From positions 1-64,000 of the forward strand of contig NZ_VJOL01000001.1 in the NCBI RefSeq assembly GCF_007556705.1: DNA of 64,000 nucleotides, given 5' to 3'. This stretch comes from Tepidimonas thermarum. GTDB taxonomy: Bacteria; Pseudomonadota; Gammaproteobacteria; Burkholderiales; Burkholderiaceae_C. The notes beneath the pieces were generated by a model, which did not search any database, had not been told where the DNA came from, and saw only the letters and a program-made list of their open reading frames with translations. A program made the position numbers and the translations under genes. Of this stretch, positions 43,836-52,142 are shown piece after piece; within the stretch, counting starts at the first letter, position 1; each line of letters begins with the position of its first letter.

Positions 43836-44689
43836 CCCCCCAGCAGGTGGCGCCGGTAGCGCGCGGGCAGATCGGCCAGCCGCATCATCATCGGCAGGTC
43901 CGCGGTGTTGAAGTCGGGGTCCCACGCGGGCGCACCCATCACTTTGGCGCCCAGCCGCAGATAGCCCTTGACCAGCGCCGGTGGCTCCACCGGCAGCGTG
44001 TCGTCCAGCTCGTGCACCGGCAGCGGCAGGCGCGGCGTCACGTGGTACTCGACCGGCGCCAGGTGCCGCTCGCGCACCTGGCGCCAGATGCTGGCCGCTG
44101 CATGGCCACCGCCGGCCATGCCATGCGGCCCTTCGTGGTGCATGGGGATGCTGGCGCAGCCGATCATGACGTCCAGCCGGTTGCGCGCCATGAAATCGGC
44201 CAACGCGCCCCACAGCGCCATGATGACGCCGCCGTGGCGGTGCTGCGGATGCACGCAGGAGCGGCCCAGCTCCACCATCTGCTCGCGCAGCGCGCGCAGG
44301 CGGGTCAGGTCGAACTCGGTGTCGCTGTAGAAGCAGCCGACGCGCTTGGCCTGCGCCGGGGTGAGCACGCGGTAGGTGCCAATGACCTGGCCGCTGTCGG
44401 CCTCCCGCACCAGCAGGTGCTCGCAATAGTCGTCAAACAGGTCGATGTCGTGCCCCGGCAGCGGCGTGCGCAGGCGCGCGCCCAACTCCTCGGCAAACAC
44501 GGCATACCTCAGGCGCTGGGCGGCGCGCACGTCGTCGAGGTGGCGCGCCCACGCCACGTCCAGGCGCGCCACCGGCGCAGGGGCAGGGTCGGCCAGGCGC
44601 GCTGGAAGCAACCTCCCGGCCGTGCGGCCCGGGGTTTGCCCCCCAACCAGCGTGGACAGGTGCAGCGTGGGCGTCGGAAGCTCTTTCAT
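43832..44689 (-). CDS. olsB: OlsB-like ornithine N-acyltransferase (GNAT)
   Basis: A 285-residue acyltransferase of the hemolysin/OlsB type GNAT group. OlsB joins a 3-hydroxyacyl chain to ornithine, the first step to phosphorus-free ornithine lipids. The core shows RLRYAVFAEELGARL, HLLVREADSGQVIGTYRVL, VELGRSCVHPQHRHGGVIMALW and GCASIPMH, in the family order. Its start at 44689 has GGAG ten bases upstream. plcP overlaps its end by four bases. No olsA acyltransferase is in the window; a separate enzyme must supply the second step if ornithine lipid is the product. Confidence 0.8.
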   Translation of the reverse strand: MKELPTPTLHLSTLVGGQTPGRTAGRLLPARLADPAPAPVARLDVAWARHLDDVRAAQRLRYAVFAEELGARLRTPLPGHDIDLFDDYCEHLLVREADSGQVIGTYRVLTPAQAKRVGCFYSDTEFDLTRLRALREQMVELGRSCVHPQHRHGGVIMALWGALADFMARNRLDVMIGCASIPMHHEGPHGMAGGGHAAASIWRQVRERHLAPVEYHVTPRLPLPVHELDDTLPVEPPALVKGYLRLGAKVMGAPAWDPDFNTADLPMMMRLADLPARYRRHLLGG

Positions 44690-44782
44690 CGGGCGTCATC
44701 TCCGCTTGGGTGGCGGGCGACACCGTGGTCGCCCACGGTCGGGCATTCTGGACACGGGGTGTGACGCCGGCTTGGCGGTTCC

Positions 44783-44800
44783 ATGTCAACGGCATGACAT
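44783..44800 (-). promoter_or_regulatory. PHO-box-like site upstream of olsB-plcP
   Basis: ATGTCAT-GCCG-TTGACAT on the minus strand (44800-44783), with first half-site very good and the second 5 of 7. It also reads as an inverted repeat ATGTCA/TGACAT. No good -10 stands 10 bases downstream, so the site is weaker evidence than those of pstS and the aminotransferase. Confidence 0.45.
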
Positions 44801-44818
44801 CGCGCGCTGCGCAGCGCG

Positions 44819-44836
44819 CCTTCACGCGCCTGTCAC
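44819..44836 (+). promoter_or_regulatory. Weak PHO-box-like site upstream of lplT
   Basis: CCTTCAC-GCGC-CTGTCAC on the plus strand; the second half-site is perfect, the first 5 of 7. It ends 25 bases before the lplT ATG. The hexamer at the -10 position (CAGAGT) is poor and would make the message nearly leaderless. Confidence 0.3.
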
Positions 44837-44861
44837 GCAGTGCAGTCAGAGTGTGGACCCC

Positions 44862-46109
44862 ATGCCGGCAGGTTTTTTCTGGTTGCTCACGGCGCAGTTC
44901 TGCTCCGGACTGGCCGACCACGCGGTGCTGATCATCGCCATCGCCTATTTGCAGGAGCAGCATCACCCCCTGTGGTGGGCACCGCTGCTCAAGTTCGCGT
45001 TTACCTGGAGCTACGTGCTGCTGGGGCCCGTCGCGGGTGCTTGGGCCGACGCGGTACGCAAAAACACGTTGATGGGATGCATGAATGCGCTCAAGGCCTT
45101 GGCGGTGGTAGGCTTGGTGGCGGGCGCGCATCCACTGGCGGCATTTGCCGTGCTGGGGCTGGCGGCGGCGCTGTACGCGCCGGCCAAGTACGGTTGGATC
45201 ACCGAATCGACTCCCGGGAGCGACCTCGTGGCGGCCAACGGCTGGGTGGAGGTGTCGGTGGTGCTGTCGGTGCTGCTGGGTACGGCGCTGGGCGGCTGGT
45301 GGGTCTCGCCGCTGTGGCAGGCGCCGCACGCGCAGGCGATGCTGGGTCTGCACGGTTGGATCCCGAGCACGGCGCTGCTGCCAGCGTTCGCGGCGGTGCT
45401 GACGCTGTATGGGCTGGCGGCATGGTGCAACCGCCACATCCCTTCGCGTCCGGCGCGGCGCGCGCAATCCCTGCGCGACTGGCCGGCGCTGTGGCCGCGC
45501 TTTTGGCGCGACAACGCCCGGCTGTGGCGTGACCCGCTCGGCGGCCTGTCGCTGGCCGTGACCAGCTGGTTTTGGGGTTTTGCGGCCCTGATGCAGATGG
45601 CCGTGCTGCGCTGGGCCGAGCTGCGGCTGGACCTGCCCTTGTCCCAAGCCGCGTATCTGCAGGCCACGGTCGCGCTGGGCGTGGTGGGCGGCGCGCTGTG
45701 GGTGGCCCGGCGGGTGGCGCTGCGCCAGGCCTGGCGGGTGTTGCCGCTGGGCGTGCTGCTCGGGGCGCTGCTGGCGCTGGCGGTGCATACCCGCGACCTG
45801 GGCGTGGCCGTGCTGGGGCTGGTGGCGATCGGTGCCCTGGGCGGCATGTTGGTGGTGCCCATGAACGCCTTGCTCCAGTACCGCGGTCACCGGCTGCTGC
45901 AGCCGGGGCAGTCGATCGCCATTCAGGGTTTCAACGAGAACGCCAGCGTGCTGGTGATGGTGGGCGGGCTGGCGCTGGCCATGCGCGCCGACTGGCCCCT
46001 GGTGCCGCTGCTGTCCGCGCTGGGGCTGACCATGGCGTTGGGGCTGGCGCTGCTGTGGCGCATCACGCGCCGGTGGCAGGCAGACCGTCCCACCACGGCG
46101 ACGACTTGA
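44862..46109 (+). CDS. lplT: Lysophospholipid transporter LplT
   Basis: A 415-residue major facilitator with about twelve membrane segments. E. coli LplT flips lysophosphatidylethanolamine to the inner leaflet for re-acylation by Aas. The N-terminal FFWLLTAQFCSGLADHAVLI, the AALYAPAKYGWITE motif, and GGMLVVPMNALLQYRGH with QGFNENASV are strongly LplT-like. Here it stands alone, without aas, next to phospholipid-degrading and ornithine-lipid genes. Its 3' end overlaps the GT4 gene by 47 bases tail to tail. Confidence 0.92.
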   Translation: MPAGFFWLLTAQFCSGLADHAVLIIAIAYLQEQHHPLWWAPLLKFAFTWSYVLLGPVAGAWADAVRKNTLMGCMNALKALAVVGLVAGAHPLAAFAVLGLAAALYAPAKYGWITESTPGSDLVAANGWVEVSVVLSVLLGTALGGWWVSPLWQAPHAQAMLGLHGWIPSTALLPAFAAVLTLYGLAAWCNRHIPSRPARRAQSLRDWPALWPRFWRDNARLWRDPLGGLSLAVTSWFWGFAALMQMAVLRWAELRLDLPLSQAAYLQATVALGVVGGALWVARRVALRQAWRVLPLGVLLGALLALAVHTRDLGVAVLGLVAIGALGGMLVVPMNALLQYRGHRLLQPGQSIAIQGFNENASVLVMVGGLALAMRADWPLVPLLSALGLTMALGLALLWRITRRWQADRPTTATT

Positions 46110-47313
46110 CCACCGTTGGGCCCGCAGCGTGGGCCGCGAGCAGGCGCAGCCAGACCGCTTCCGTGCGCTCGATGATGTGCTCCCACCCCCGGTGTTGCAC
46201 GGCGTGCACCGCGCCGGCACGCAAACGCTGCAGCAGCGCGTCGTCGCGCGCCACCGCACGCGCCAGGGCCACGTAGGCGTCGGTGTCCCCCACCGGCGCC
46301 AGCAGGCCGCTGTCGCCGTGCCGCACCACCTCGGCCGCGGCAGCGTAATCAAAGGCCAGCACGGGCAACCCGCTGGCCAGCGCCTCCAGCGTCACGTTGC
46401 CAAAGGTCTCGGTCAGGCTGGGGAAGAGGAGCAAATCGCTGCTGGCGTAGGCCTGCGCCAACGCCTTGCCCACCAATGTGCCCAACAGCACGGCGTGCGG
46501 GCAGCGCTGGGACAGCCAGGCGCGCTGGGGACCGTCGCCCACGACCACCAAGCGCCAGGTGGGTTGCACGGCGCACATGGCGTCGAACGCCGTGGCCAGG
46601 AGCGCCAGGTTTTTTTCCGCGGCCAGCCGACCGACGTAGAGCAGCACCCGCTGGTCGGGCTGGATGCCCCACACCGTGCGCAGTGTGGGGTTGCGCAAGG
46701 CGGGCGTGAAGCGGTCGATGTCCACGCCCCGCTGCACCACGATCAAGCGTTCAAAGCCGGCGGCGCGCAGCTGCTGGCGCAAACCCTCGGTCGGCACCAG
46801 GGTGCAGTCGGCCTGGTTATGAAACCGCCGAAGATACGCCTGCACCGAGCGGCGCAGCCAGCCCACGCCGTAGTGGGCGCTGTAGGCGTCGAAATGGGTG
46901 CGAAAGTCCGTGCTCACGGGCAAGCGCAGCTTGCGCGCGGTGCGCAGCGCCGACCACCCCAGCGGCCCTTCGGTGGCGATGTGCACGATGTCGGGGCGGC
47001 GCCGCATCCACAACGCCTGCAGCGCGCGCTGTGCCGGCAGCCCCATGCGCAGCTGCGGGTAACGCGGGATGGGCACGCCGCGCGTGAGCACCTGCTCCAA
47101 CCCCAGGCGGCTGCCGTCGTGGTCGTAGGCGTCGGCGCCCTGTCGCGGCCGCACCACCTGCACGTCATGGTCGCGTCGCTGCAGGCCCTGGACCATGCGC
47201 TCCATGGTCGTGGCCACGCCGTTGACCTCGGGCGGGAAGGTTTCGGTAACCACCGAAACGCGCAGCAGCGCACGGCGGGGCGGGTAGCTCTCGATCATCA
47301 GGCGTGCATCCAT
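46063..47313 (-). CDS. GT4 glycosyltransferase, candidate lipid glycosyltransferase (Agt-like)
   Basis: A 416-residue GT-B glycosyltransferase of family 4. The acceptor-side N-terminus VSVVTETFPPEVNGVATTMERM and the donor motif ETFGNVTLEALASGLPVLAFD, preceded by VGRLAAEKNL, are typical of enzymes that glycosylate diacylglycerol or phosphatidylinositol, including Agt partners of PlcP. If PlcP frees diacylglycerol, this enzyme could turn it into a phosphorus-free glycolipid; that step is inference. The start is unclear: ATG codons at 47313 and 47298 both lack a Shine-Dalgarno. A PHO-box-like site lies just upstream. Confidence 0.75.
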   Translation of the reverse strand: MDARLMIESYPPRRALLRVSVVTETFPPEVNGVATTMERMVQGLQRRDHDVQVVRPRQGADAYDHDGSRLGLEQVLTRGVPIPRYPQLRMGLPAQRALQALWMRRRPDIVHIATEGPLGWSALRTARKLRLPVSTDFRTHFDAYSAHYGVGWLRRSVQAYLRRFHNQADCTLVPTEGLRQQLRAAGFERLIVVQRGVDIDRFTPALRNPTLRTVWGIQPDQRVLLYVGRLAAEKNLALLATAFDAMCAVQPTWRLVVVGDGPQRAWLSQRCPHAVLLGTLVGKALAQAYASSDLLLFPSLTETFGNVTLEALASGLPVLAFDYAAAAEVVRHGDSGLLAPVGDTDAYVALARAVARDDALLQRLRAGAVHAVQHRGWEHIIERTEAVWLRLLAAHAAGPTVVKSSPWWDGLPATGA

Positions 47314-47336
47314 GCAGGCAAGCATGGCCGCGGCGT

Positions 47337-47354
47337 GCGACACGCGTGTGACAA
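47337..47354 (-). promoter_or_regulatory. PHO-box-like site upstream of the GT4 gene
   Basis: TTGTCAC-ACGC-GTGTCGC on the minus strand (47354-47337). First half-site good, second fair. The hexamer 10 bases on is CATGCT, and the start codon at 47313 would then lie at the transcription start. Confidence 0.45.
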
Positions 47355-47372
47355 CCCGGGTTGCGCACGCGG

Positions 47373-47390
47373 GCGTCACCGTCGCGTCAC
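47373..47390 (+). promoter_or_regulatory. PHO-box-like site upstream of the Mpo1-like gene
   Basis: GCGTCAC-CGTC-GCGTCAC on the plus strand, an exact 7-base direct repeat with a 4-base spacer. The hexamer 10 bases on (GAAGAT) is weak; the gene starts 110 bases further. Confidence 0.5.
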
Positions 47391-47499
47391 ACGATGTCCG
47401 GAAGATGACGGCGGCCCGGGTGAGCCACCTGCAAGTCGCTGCCGACGGCCACCTGGCCCCCGCTCCCGCAACTCCCTCACCCTGCAACGAGGACCACCG

Positions 47500-48111
47500 A
47501 TGATGCTGCAACGCTTCATGCAAACGCTGCGCGAGCAGCGCTGGGATGACCACCGCTACTACCACCAAAGCCGCATCAACCAAACGCTGCACCTGATCAG
47601 TGCGATCAGCTTTGTGATCGCCTACGTCTGGCTGTTCAAGGACCCGGCCACCGCAGCCCTGATCGCCTGGGGCATTTCGATGGTGACGCGCCAATCGGGG
47701 CATTTCTTCTTCGAGCCCAAGGGTTACGACCACGTCAACCAGGTCTCGCACGAATACAAGGAGGCGGTCAAGGTCGGCTACAACCTCAAGCGCAAGGTGG
47801 TGCTGATGGGGATCTGGGCAGCCTCGCCCCTGCTGCTGCTGTGGGATCCGACGGCCTTGGGTTGGCTCGAACCCCATACCGATTGGGTGGGGTTTTGGCA
47901 CAACGTGGGCTGGCTGTGGTTGGCCATTGGCGTCGGCGGCCTGCTGGTGCGCGTGCTGCAGCTGTGGGTCGAAAAAGACCTCTACACCGGCGTGGTGTGG
48001 GTGACCAAAATCCTCACCGATCCTTTCCACGACATCAAGCTGTACCACCGCGCACCGCTGTACCTGTTGCGCGGGCAACTGCTCGACCCGGGTCACCCGC
48101 GCGCAGGGTGA
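47500..48111 (+). CDS. Mpo1/DUF962-like small membrane protein
   Basis: A 203-residue protein with about four hydrophobic segments (near 30-47, 50-66, 98-115 and 128-150). Histidine motifs YYHQSRINQTLH before the first segment and RQSGHFFFEPKGYDH after the second recall the Mpo1-like (DUF962) family, whose yeast member is an iron dioxygenase of 2-hydroxy fatty acid oxidation. The match is by eye and loose. Shine-Dalgarno GAGGA precedes the ATG at 47500. The location inside a lipid cluster, with a PHO-box-like repeat upstream, supports a lipid role. Confidence 0.55.
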   Translation: MMLQRFMQTLREQRWDDHRYYHQSRINQTLHLISAISFVIAYVWLFKDPATAALIAWGISMVTRQSGHFFFEPKGYDHVNQVSHEYKEAVKVGYNLKRKVVLMGIWAASPLLLLWDPTALGWLEPHTDWVGFWHNVGWLWLAIGVGGLLVRVLQLWVEKDLYTGVVWVTKILTDPFHDIKLYHRAPLYLLRGQLLDPGHPRAG

Positions 48112-48145
48112 GCGCCACCAGGCCGGTGGCGCGCCGCGCGGCGCG

Positions 48146-49831
48146 TTAGTCGGGCGTGCGAGCGCCCGCGCAGCGCGCCTGCCACCACGCCTGCAGGGTC
48201 TCGCGCAGCAGGCTGCGGCGCACGCGCTGGGCCCAGGCGTCGGCTGGCAGCGTCTCGTCGCGCCACCACCAACCGTCGGCCTGCATGCGCTGGCAGGCCG
48301 CCACGAAGCGCTGCAGGGCCTCCTCGAACGCCGTATCCTCCAGCGCGATCGGGAAGATCAAGCGGCCCGTGCCCACCCAACTCAGCGCCAGGCCGGCGTC
48401 GCGCAGGTAATACTGCAGCAGCCAGTGGTAGCGCCCGGGCTGGGTGTAGAGCACGGTCCAAATAGACGACAGCGCCGCCACCCGCACCGGTACGCCGGCT
48501 TGTGCCAGCGCCGCGTTGAAGCGTTGCTCGCGCGCCTGCCAGCGCGCGTCCAGCCCATCGTAAGCGGCGCGCACCGCCGGCGTGTCCAGCGCGCGCAAAT
48601 ACGCGTTCATCGCCCCCATGACATACGGGTGGGCATTGAAGGTGCCACGCGCCAGGCACAGGTCGGCTGGGCGCTGCGGGCGGTAGCGCTCCATCCAGTG
48701 CCGCTTGCCGCACACCACCCCCACCGGCAACCCGCCCCCCAGCGTCTTGCCGTAGCACACCAAATCCGCTTGCACGCCAAAGTAGGCCTGCGCACCGCCC
48801 GATGCGAGCCGAAACCCGACGAAGACCTCGTCGAAAATCAAGGCGATGCCGGCTTGGGTGCAAACCTCGCGCAGCCGCTGCAGCCACCGGGTGTAGGCGG
48901 CCCGGTCGAACCCCGCTTGGCGGGTGCCACCCACCAGGGTGGAGTCGCTCGGTGCGGCACGGTTGGGATGCAGCGCCTGCAGCGGATTGACCAATACGCA
49001 CGCGATGTCGCGGCGCGTGCGCAGCACGGCCAGGGTGGCCTCGCTCATCTCGGCCAGGGTGTAGGTCTCGCGCGGTGGCAAGGGGTTGCCGGGGCCCGGC
49101 TGCACGTCTTCCCACCAGCCGTGGTAGGCGCCGGCAAAGCGCACCACGTAGCGCCGTCCTGTGTGGTAGCGCGCCAAGCGCACGGCCTGCATCACCGCTT
49201 CGGTGCCGGACATGTGAAAGGTCACATCGTCCATGCCACTGATGGCCCGCAAGCGCGCGACATTGTCCGCCACGCAGGGGTGCAGCCCGCCCAGCACCGG
49301 GCCAAGCGCAGCGCCCAGGTGCGCACCCGCTTCTATCGTGCCCTTGTAAAAATCCAGCCCCAGCACATTGACACCGTAGGAGCCGGTCAGGTCCAGAAAG
49401 CGGTTGTCGTCGAGGTCGATCAACCAGGGCCCTTCGCTGCGCGCCCAAAAGGCACCGATGGGCAATTCCCGCGCCAGCTCGGCAAACGCATAGGGCACGC
49501 GGTAGCGGCCGGTCAGGCGCAAGTCGGGCATGCCCTCGCGCGCCTGCGCGGTCAGCGCCAGCGTGCACGGCGCCGCTGCGCGCAGCCGCTCCCCCAGCGC
49601 GCGCCAGCCCGCCTGGCGCAGCTGTAACACGGCAGGCGGTGCGCCGTCGCAGGCAAAGGCCTGCGGGGCGTGCAGTGCGTAGCCCGGCAGCCAGCGCGCC
49701 AGGCGCTTGGCCCAGCGTTGGTGCCCTGCCAGTGACGGGTGTTTGGCGCGCGACAGTCGCAAACGCTGCCACCCCAGGGGGATGGCAGCCAGCGCGGCGC
49801 CGGCCATCCAACCCAGCGCGTTGTCCACCAT
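48146..49831 (-). CDS. Class III PLP-dependent aminotransferase with N-terminal extension
   Basis: A 561-residue fold-type I enzyme related to glutamate-1-semialdehyde aminomutase and class III aminotransferases. The PLP core shows LTGSYGVNVLG, FHMSGTEAVMQAVRLAR, FAGAYHGWWEDV, IFDEVFVGFR and the PLP lysine in YGKTLGGGLPVGVV. Usual members have about 430 residues; here about 95 extra residues at the N-terminus begin with a hydrophobic, possibly membrane-bound segment (NALGWMAGAALAAIPLGW). It is not the housekeeping HemL by context: it is divergent from psd across 39 bases and has a well-spaced PHO box. Shine-Dalgarno AAGGAT precedes the ATG. Substrate unknown. Confidence 0.75.
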   Translation of the reverse strand: MVDNALGWMAGAALAAIPLGWQRLRLSRAKHPSLAGHQRWAKRLARWLPGYALHAPQAFACDGAPPAVLQLRQAGWRALGERLRAAAPCTLALTAQAREGMPDLRLTGRYRVPYAFAELARELPIGAFWARSEGPWLIDLDDNRFLDLTGSYGVNVLGLDFYKGTIEAGAHLGAALGPVLGGLHPCVADNVARLRAISGMDDVTFHMSGTEAVMQAVRLARYHTGRRYVVRFAGAYHGWWEDVQPGPGNPLPPRETYTLAEMSEATLAVLRTRRDIACVLVNPLQALHPNRAAPSDSTLVGGTRQAGFDRAAYTRWLQRLREVCTQAGIALIFDEVFVGFRLASGGAQAYFGVQADLVCYGKTLGGGLPVGVVCGKRHWMERYRPQRPADLCLARGTFNAHPYVMGAMNAYLRALDTPAVRAAYDGLDARWQAREQRFNAALAQAGVPVRVAALSSIWTVLYTQPGRYHWLLQYYLRDAGLALSWVGTGRLIFPIALEDTAFEEALQRFVAACQRMQADGWWWRDETLPADAWAQRVRRSLLRETLQAWWQARCAGARTPD

Positions 49832-49847
49832 GTCACGATCCTTTCAA
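49830..49847 (+). promoter_or_regulatory. Weak PHO-box-like site upstream of psd
   Basis: ATGTCAC-GATC-CTTTCAA on the plus strand; second half-site 5 of 7. The hexamer 10 bases on is GAAAGT, and psd would be leaderless. Low weight alone. Confidence 0.3.
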
Positions 49848-49861
49848 GTGCCGATGCGAAA

Positions 49862-49895
49862 GTTGTACGCATGGCCCTTGACACCCCTGTGACGA
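49862..49895 (-). promoter_or_regulatory. PHO box and -10 of the aminotransferase gene
   Basis: TCGTCAC-AGGG-GTGTCAA on the minus strand (49895-49878), then exactly 10 bases, then TACAAC (49867-49862). The layout equals that of pstS. The box overlaps the first codons of the divergent psd gene. Confidence 0.6.
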
Positions 49896-50776
49896 ACGCC
49901 TCTGGCCGCCGTGGTTGGCGCCGCTGGCGCGACCGCTTGTGGGCGCACGATACGCTCAACTATTGGCTGTCGCGCCATGTGCCGCGTGCGGCGTTGACGC
50001 ACCTGATGGGCTGGTACAGCCGCATCGACAATCCCGTGCTGACGCGGCTGGCGCTGGCGCTGTGGCGGCGCTGCGCCGACCTCGACCTGAGCGAGGCGGC
50101 ACCGGCCGAATACCGCAGCCTGCGCGATGTCTTCACCCGCGCCCTGCGCCCGGGTGCGCGCCCGTTCGACCCCGATCCCACGGTGCTGTGCAGCCCCTGT
50201 GACGCCATCGTTGGCGCCTGTGGCGACGTGCACGGCACCACCGTTTGGCAGGCCAAGGGCATGCCCTACCGGCTGGAAGAGCTGATGGGCGCAGACGCCG
50301 CGGCGCGGCACGCCAACGGCCGTTACGTGACGCTGCGCCTGACACCGACCATGTACCACCGCTTTCACGCCCCGGCCGATTGGCATGTGCACCGGGTTCG
50401 CTACGTCAGCGGCGATGTCTTCAATGTCAACCCGCCGGCGCTGCGCCGCATCCCCCGGCTGTTTTGCCGCAACGAGCGCGCCCTGATCGAAGGGACGTTG
50501 ACCGACGGCAGTCCCATCGCGCTGGTGCCGGTGGCGGCGATCCTGGTGGCCAGCATCCGGCTGCATTTTTTGGACGTGACGCTGCACCTGCGCTGGCGCG
50601 GCGCGCACGAGCTGCCGTGTGATGCACACCTGCCGCGCGGGCAAGAGCTGGGGTGGTTCGAGCACGGCTCGACGATCTTGTTTTTCGTGCCGGCCCACTG
50701 GCGGCTGGCCGACGGCATCGAGCCGGGGCACACCATCCGTGCCGGGCAGGCGCTGTGGCGCCGAGCGGCCGCCTAA
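49871..50776 (+). CDS. psd: Phosphatidylserine decarboxylase
   Basis: Makes phosphatidylethanolamine from phosphatidylserine at the inner membrane. It has 301 residues. The autocatalytic cleavage motif GST occurs in [11 protein letters not shown] near the C-terminus, the site that generates the pyruvoyl group. [17 protein letters not shown] and the [14 protein letters not shown] region are family signatures. Start at 49871 (MALDTPV) without a clear Shine-Dalgarno. It is divergent from the aminotransferase and overlaps the glmM end by four bases tail to tail. pssA is not in the window. Confidence 0.93.
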   Translation: MALDTPVTNASGRRGWRRWRDRLWAHDTLNYWLSRHVPRAALTHLMGWYSRIDNPVLTRLALALWRRCADLDLSEAAPAEYRSLRDVFTRALRPGARPFDPDPTVLCSPCDAIVGACGDVHGTTVWQAKGMPYRLEELMGADAAARHANGRYVTLRLTPTMYHRFHAPADWHVHRVRYVSGDVFNVNPPALRRIPRLFCRNERALIEGTLTDGSPIALVPVAAILVASIRLHFLDVTLHLRWRGAHELPCDAHLPRGQELGWFEHGSTILFFVPAHWRLADGIEPGHTIRAGQALWRRAAA

Positions 50777-52110
50777 GCCCCCGCCCCAGCCGCTTCGGCC
50801 AACCGCGCGGCCCAGCGCTCGGCGTCCGCGGCGCGGCGGGCCTCGACCATCACGCGCAGCACCGGCTCTGTGCCGCTGGCGCGGATCAGCACCCGGCCAT
50901 CGTCGCCCAGCGCCGCCTCGGCGTCCCGCTGGGCCTGCTGCAACACGATGTTGGAGCGCCAGTCGGCCCCCGGGGCCAGGCGCACGTTGCGCAGCACCTG
51001 GGGAAAGCGCTCCACCCCGTGCAGCACCTCGGCCAGCGTGCGTTGCTGGCGCAGGCAGGCCTGCAGCACCTGCAGGGCCGAGACGATGCCGTCGCCCGTG
51101 GTTTGCTTGTCCAGGATGATGAGGTGGCCCGAGCCCTCCCCGCCCAGCAGCCAGTGGTGGCGGTGCAGTTCCTCCAACACATAGCGGTCGCCCACCTTGG
51201 CGCGCACCAGCCGCACGCCGCGTGCGGCCAGCGCCTGCTCGATGGCCATGTTGGTCATCAGCGTGCCGACGACGCCGGGCACCACCTCGTCGCGCCCCAA
51301 GCGGTCGTCGGCCAACACATAAAGCAGCTCGTCGCCGTCAAAAAGCCGGCCACTGGCGTCCACGATCTGCACGCGGTCGGCGTCGCCATCGAGCGCGATG
51401 CCCAAATCGGCCTCGTGCGCGCGCACCGCGGCGATCAGGGTCTGGGGGTGCGTGGCGCCGACGCCGTCGTTGATGTTGCGGCCGTTGGGGCTGCAGCCGA
51501 TGGGCACTACGTCGGCGCCCAGCTCGTGGAACACCGCCGGCGCGATCTGGTAGGCCGCACCGTGGGCCGCGTCCACCACGATCTTGAGACCGCGCAAGCT
51601 GAGGTCGGGCGCAAACGTGCTCTTGCAAAACTCGACGTAACGACCGGCCGCATCGTTGAGGCGTCGCGCTGCGCCCAGCGCCGCCGACTCCACCCACACC
51701 GGCGGCTGCGCCAGTGCCGCTTCCACCGCCAGCTCCCACGCGTCGGGCAGCTTGGTGCCCTGGGCGCTGAAAAATTTGATGCCGTTGTCCGGATAGGGGT
51801 TGTGGCTGGCGCTGATGACCACCCCCAGGCTGGCCCGCTGCGCACGCGTGAGGTAGGCCACGGCAGGCGTTGGCACCGGCCCGAGCAGCACCACGTCCAC
51901 CCCGGCGGAATTGAAGCCCGACTCCAGCGCCGACTCCAGCATGTAGCCGGAAATGCGCGTGTCCTTGCCGATGAGCACGGTGGGCCGCGCCTCGGTGCGC
52001 TTGAGCACCTGCCCCACCGCGTGCGCCAGCCGCAACACGAAGTCCGGAGTGATGGGCACATGCCCCACCGTGCCGCGGATGCCGTCGGTACCAAAGTATT
52101 GTCGTGTCAT
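50773..52110 (-). CDS. glmM: Phosphoglucosamine mutase
   Basis: Interconverts glucosamine-6- and -1-phosphate for peptidoglycan and LPS precursors. It has 445 residues. The phosphoserine loop [14 protein letters not shown] holds Ser102. The metal loop is ALDGDADRV, the sugar loop GGEGSGH and the phosphate loop [12 protein letters not shown]. The start at 52110 ([13 protein letters not shown]) is the conserved one. It follows folP by 32 bases, the conserved folP-glmM pair. Confidence 0.98.
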   Translation of the reverse strand: MTRQYFGTDGIRGTVGHVPITPDFVLRLAHAVGQVLKRTEARPTVLIGKDTRISGYMLESALESGFNSAGVDVVLLGPVPTPAVAYLTRAQRASLGVVISASHNPYPDNGIKFFSAQGTKLPDAWELAVEAALAQPPVWVESAALGAARRLNDAAGRYVEFCKSTFAPDLSLRGLKIVVDAAHGAAYQIAPAVFHELGADVVPIGCSPNGRNINDGVGATHPQTLIAAVRAHEADLGIALDGDADRVQIVDASGRLFDGDELLYVLADDRLGRDEVVPGVVGTLMTNMAIEQALAARGVRLVRAKVGDRYVLEELHRHHWLLGGEGSGHLIILDKQTTGDGIVSALQVLQACLRQQRTLAEVLHGVERFPQVLRNVRLAPGADWRSNIVLQQAQRDAEAALGDDGRVLIRASGTEPVLRVMVEARRAADAERWAARLAEAAGAGA

Positions 52111-52142
52111 GTTGGGTATTGACCAATGAACCCGCGTGTCGA

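Noticed and set aside
44783-44800. Reading the ATGTCA/TGACAT inverted repeat as an operator of an unknown dimeric regulator
   Set aside because: The same bases give a PHO-type direct repeat, and PhoB is encoded nearby; kept only as a weak PHO-box candidate.
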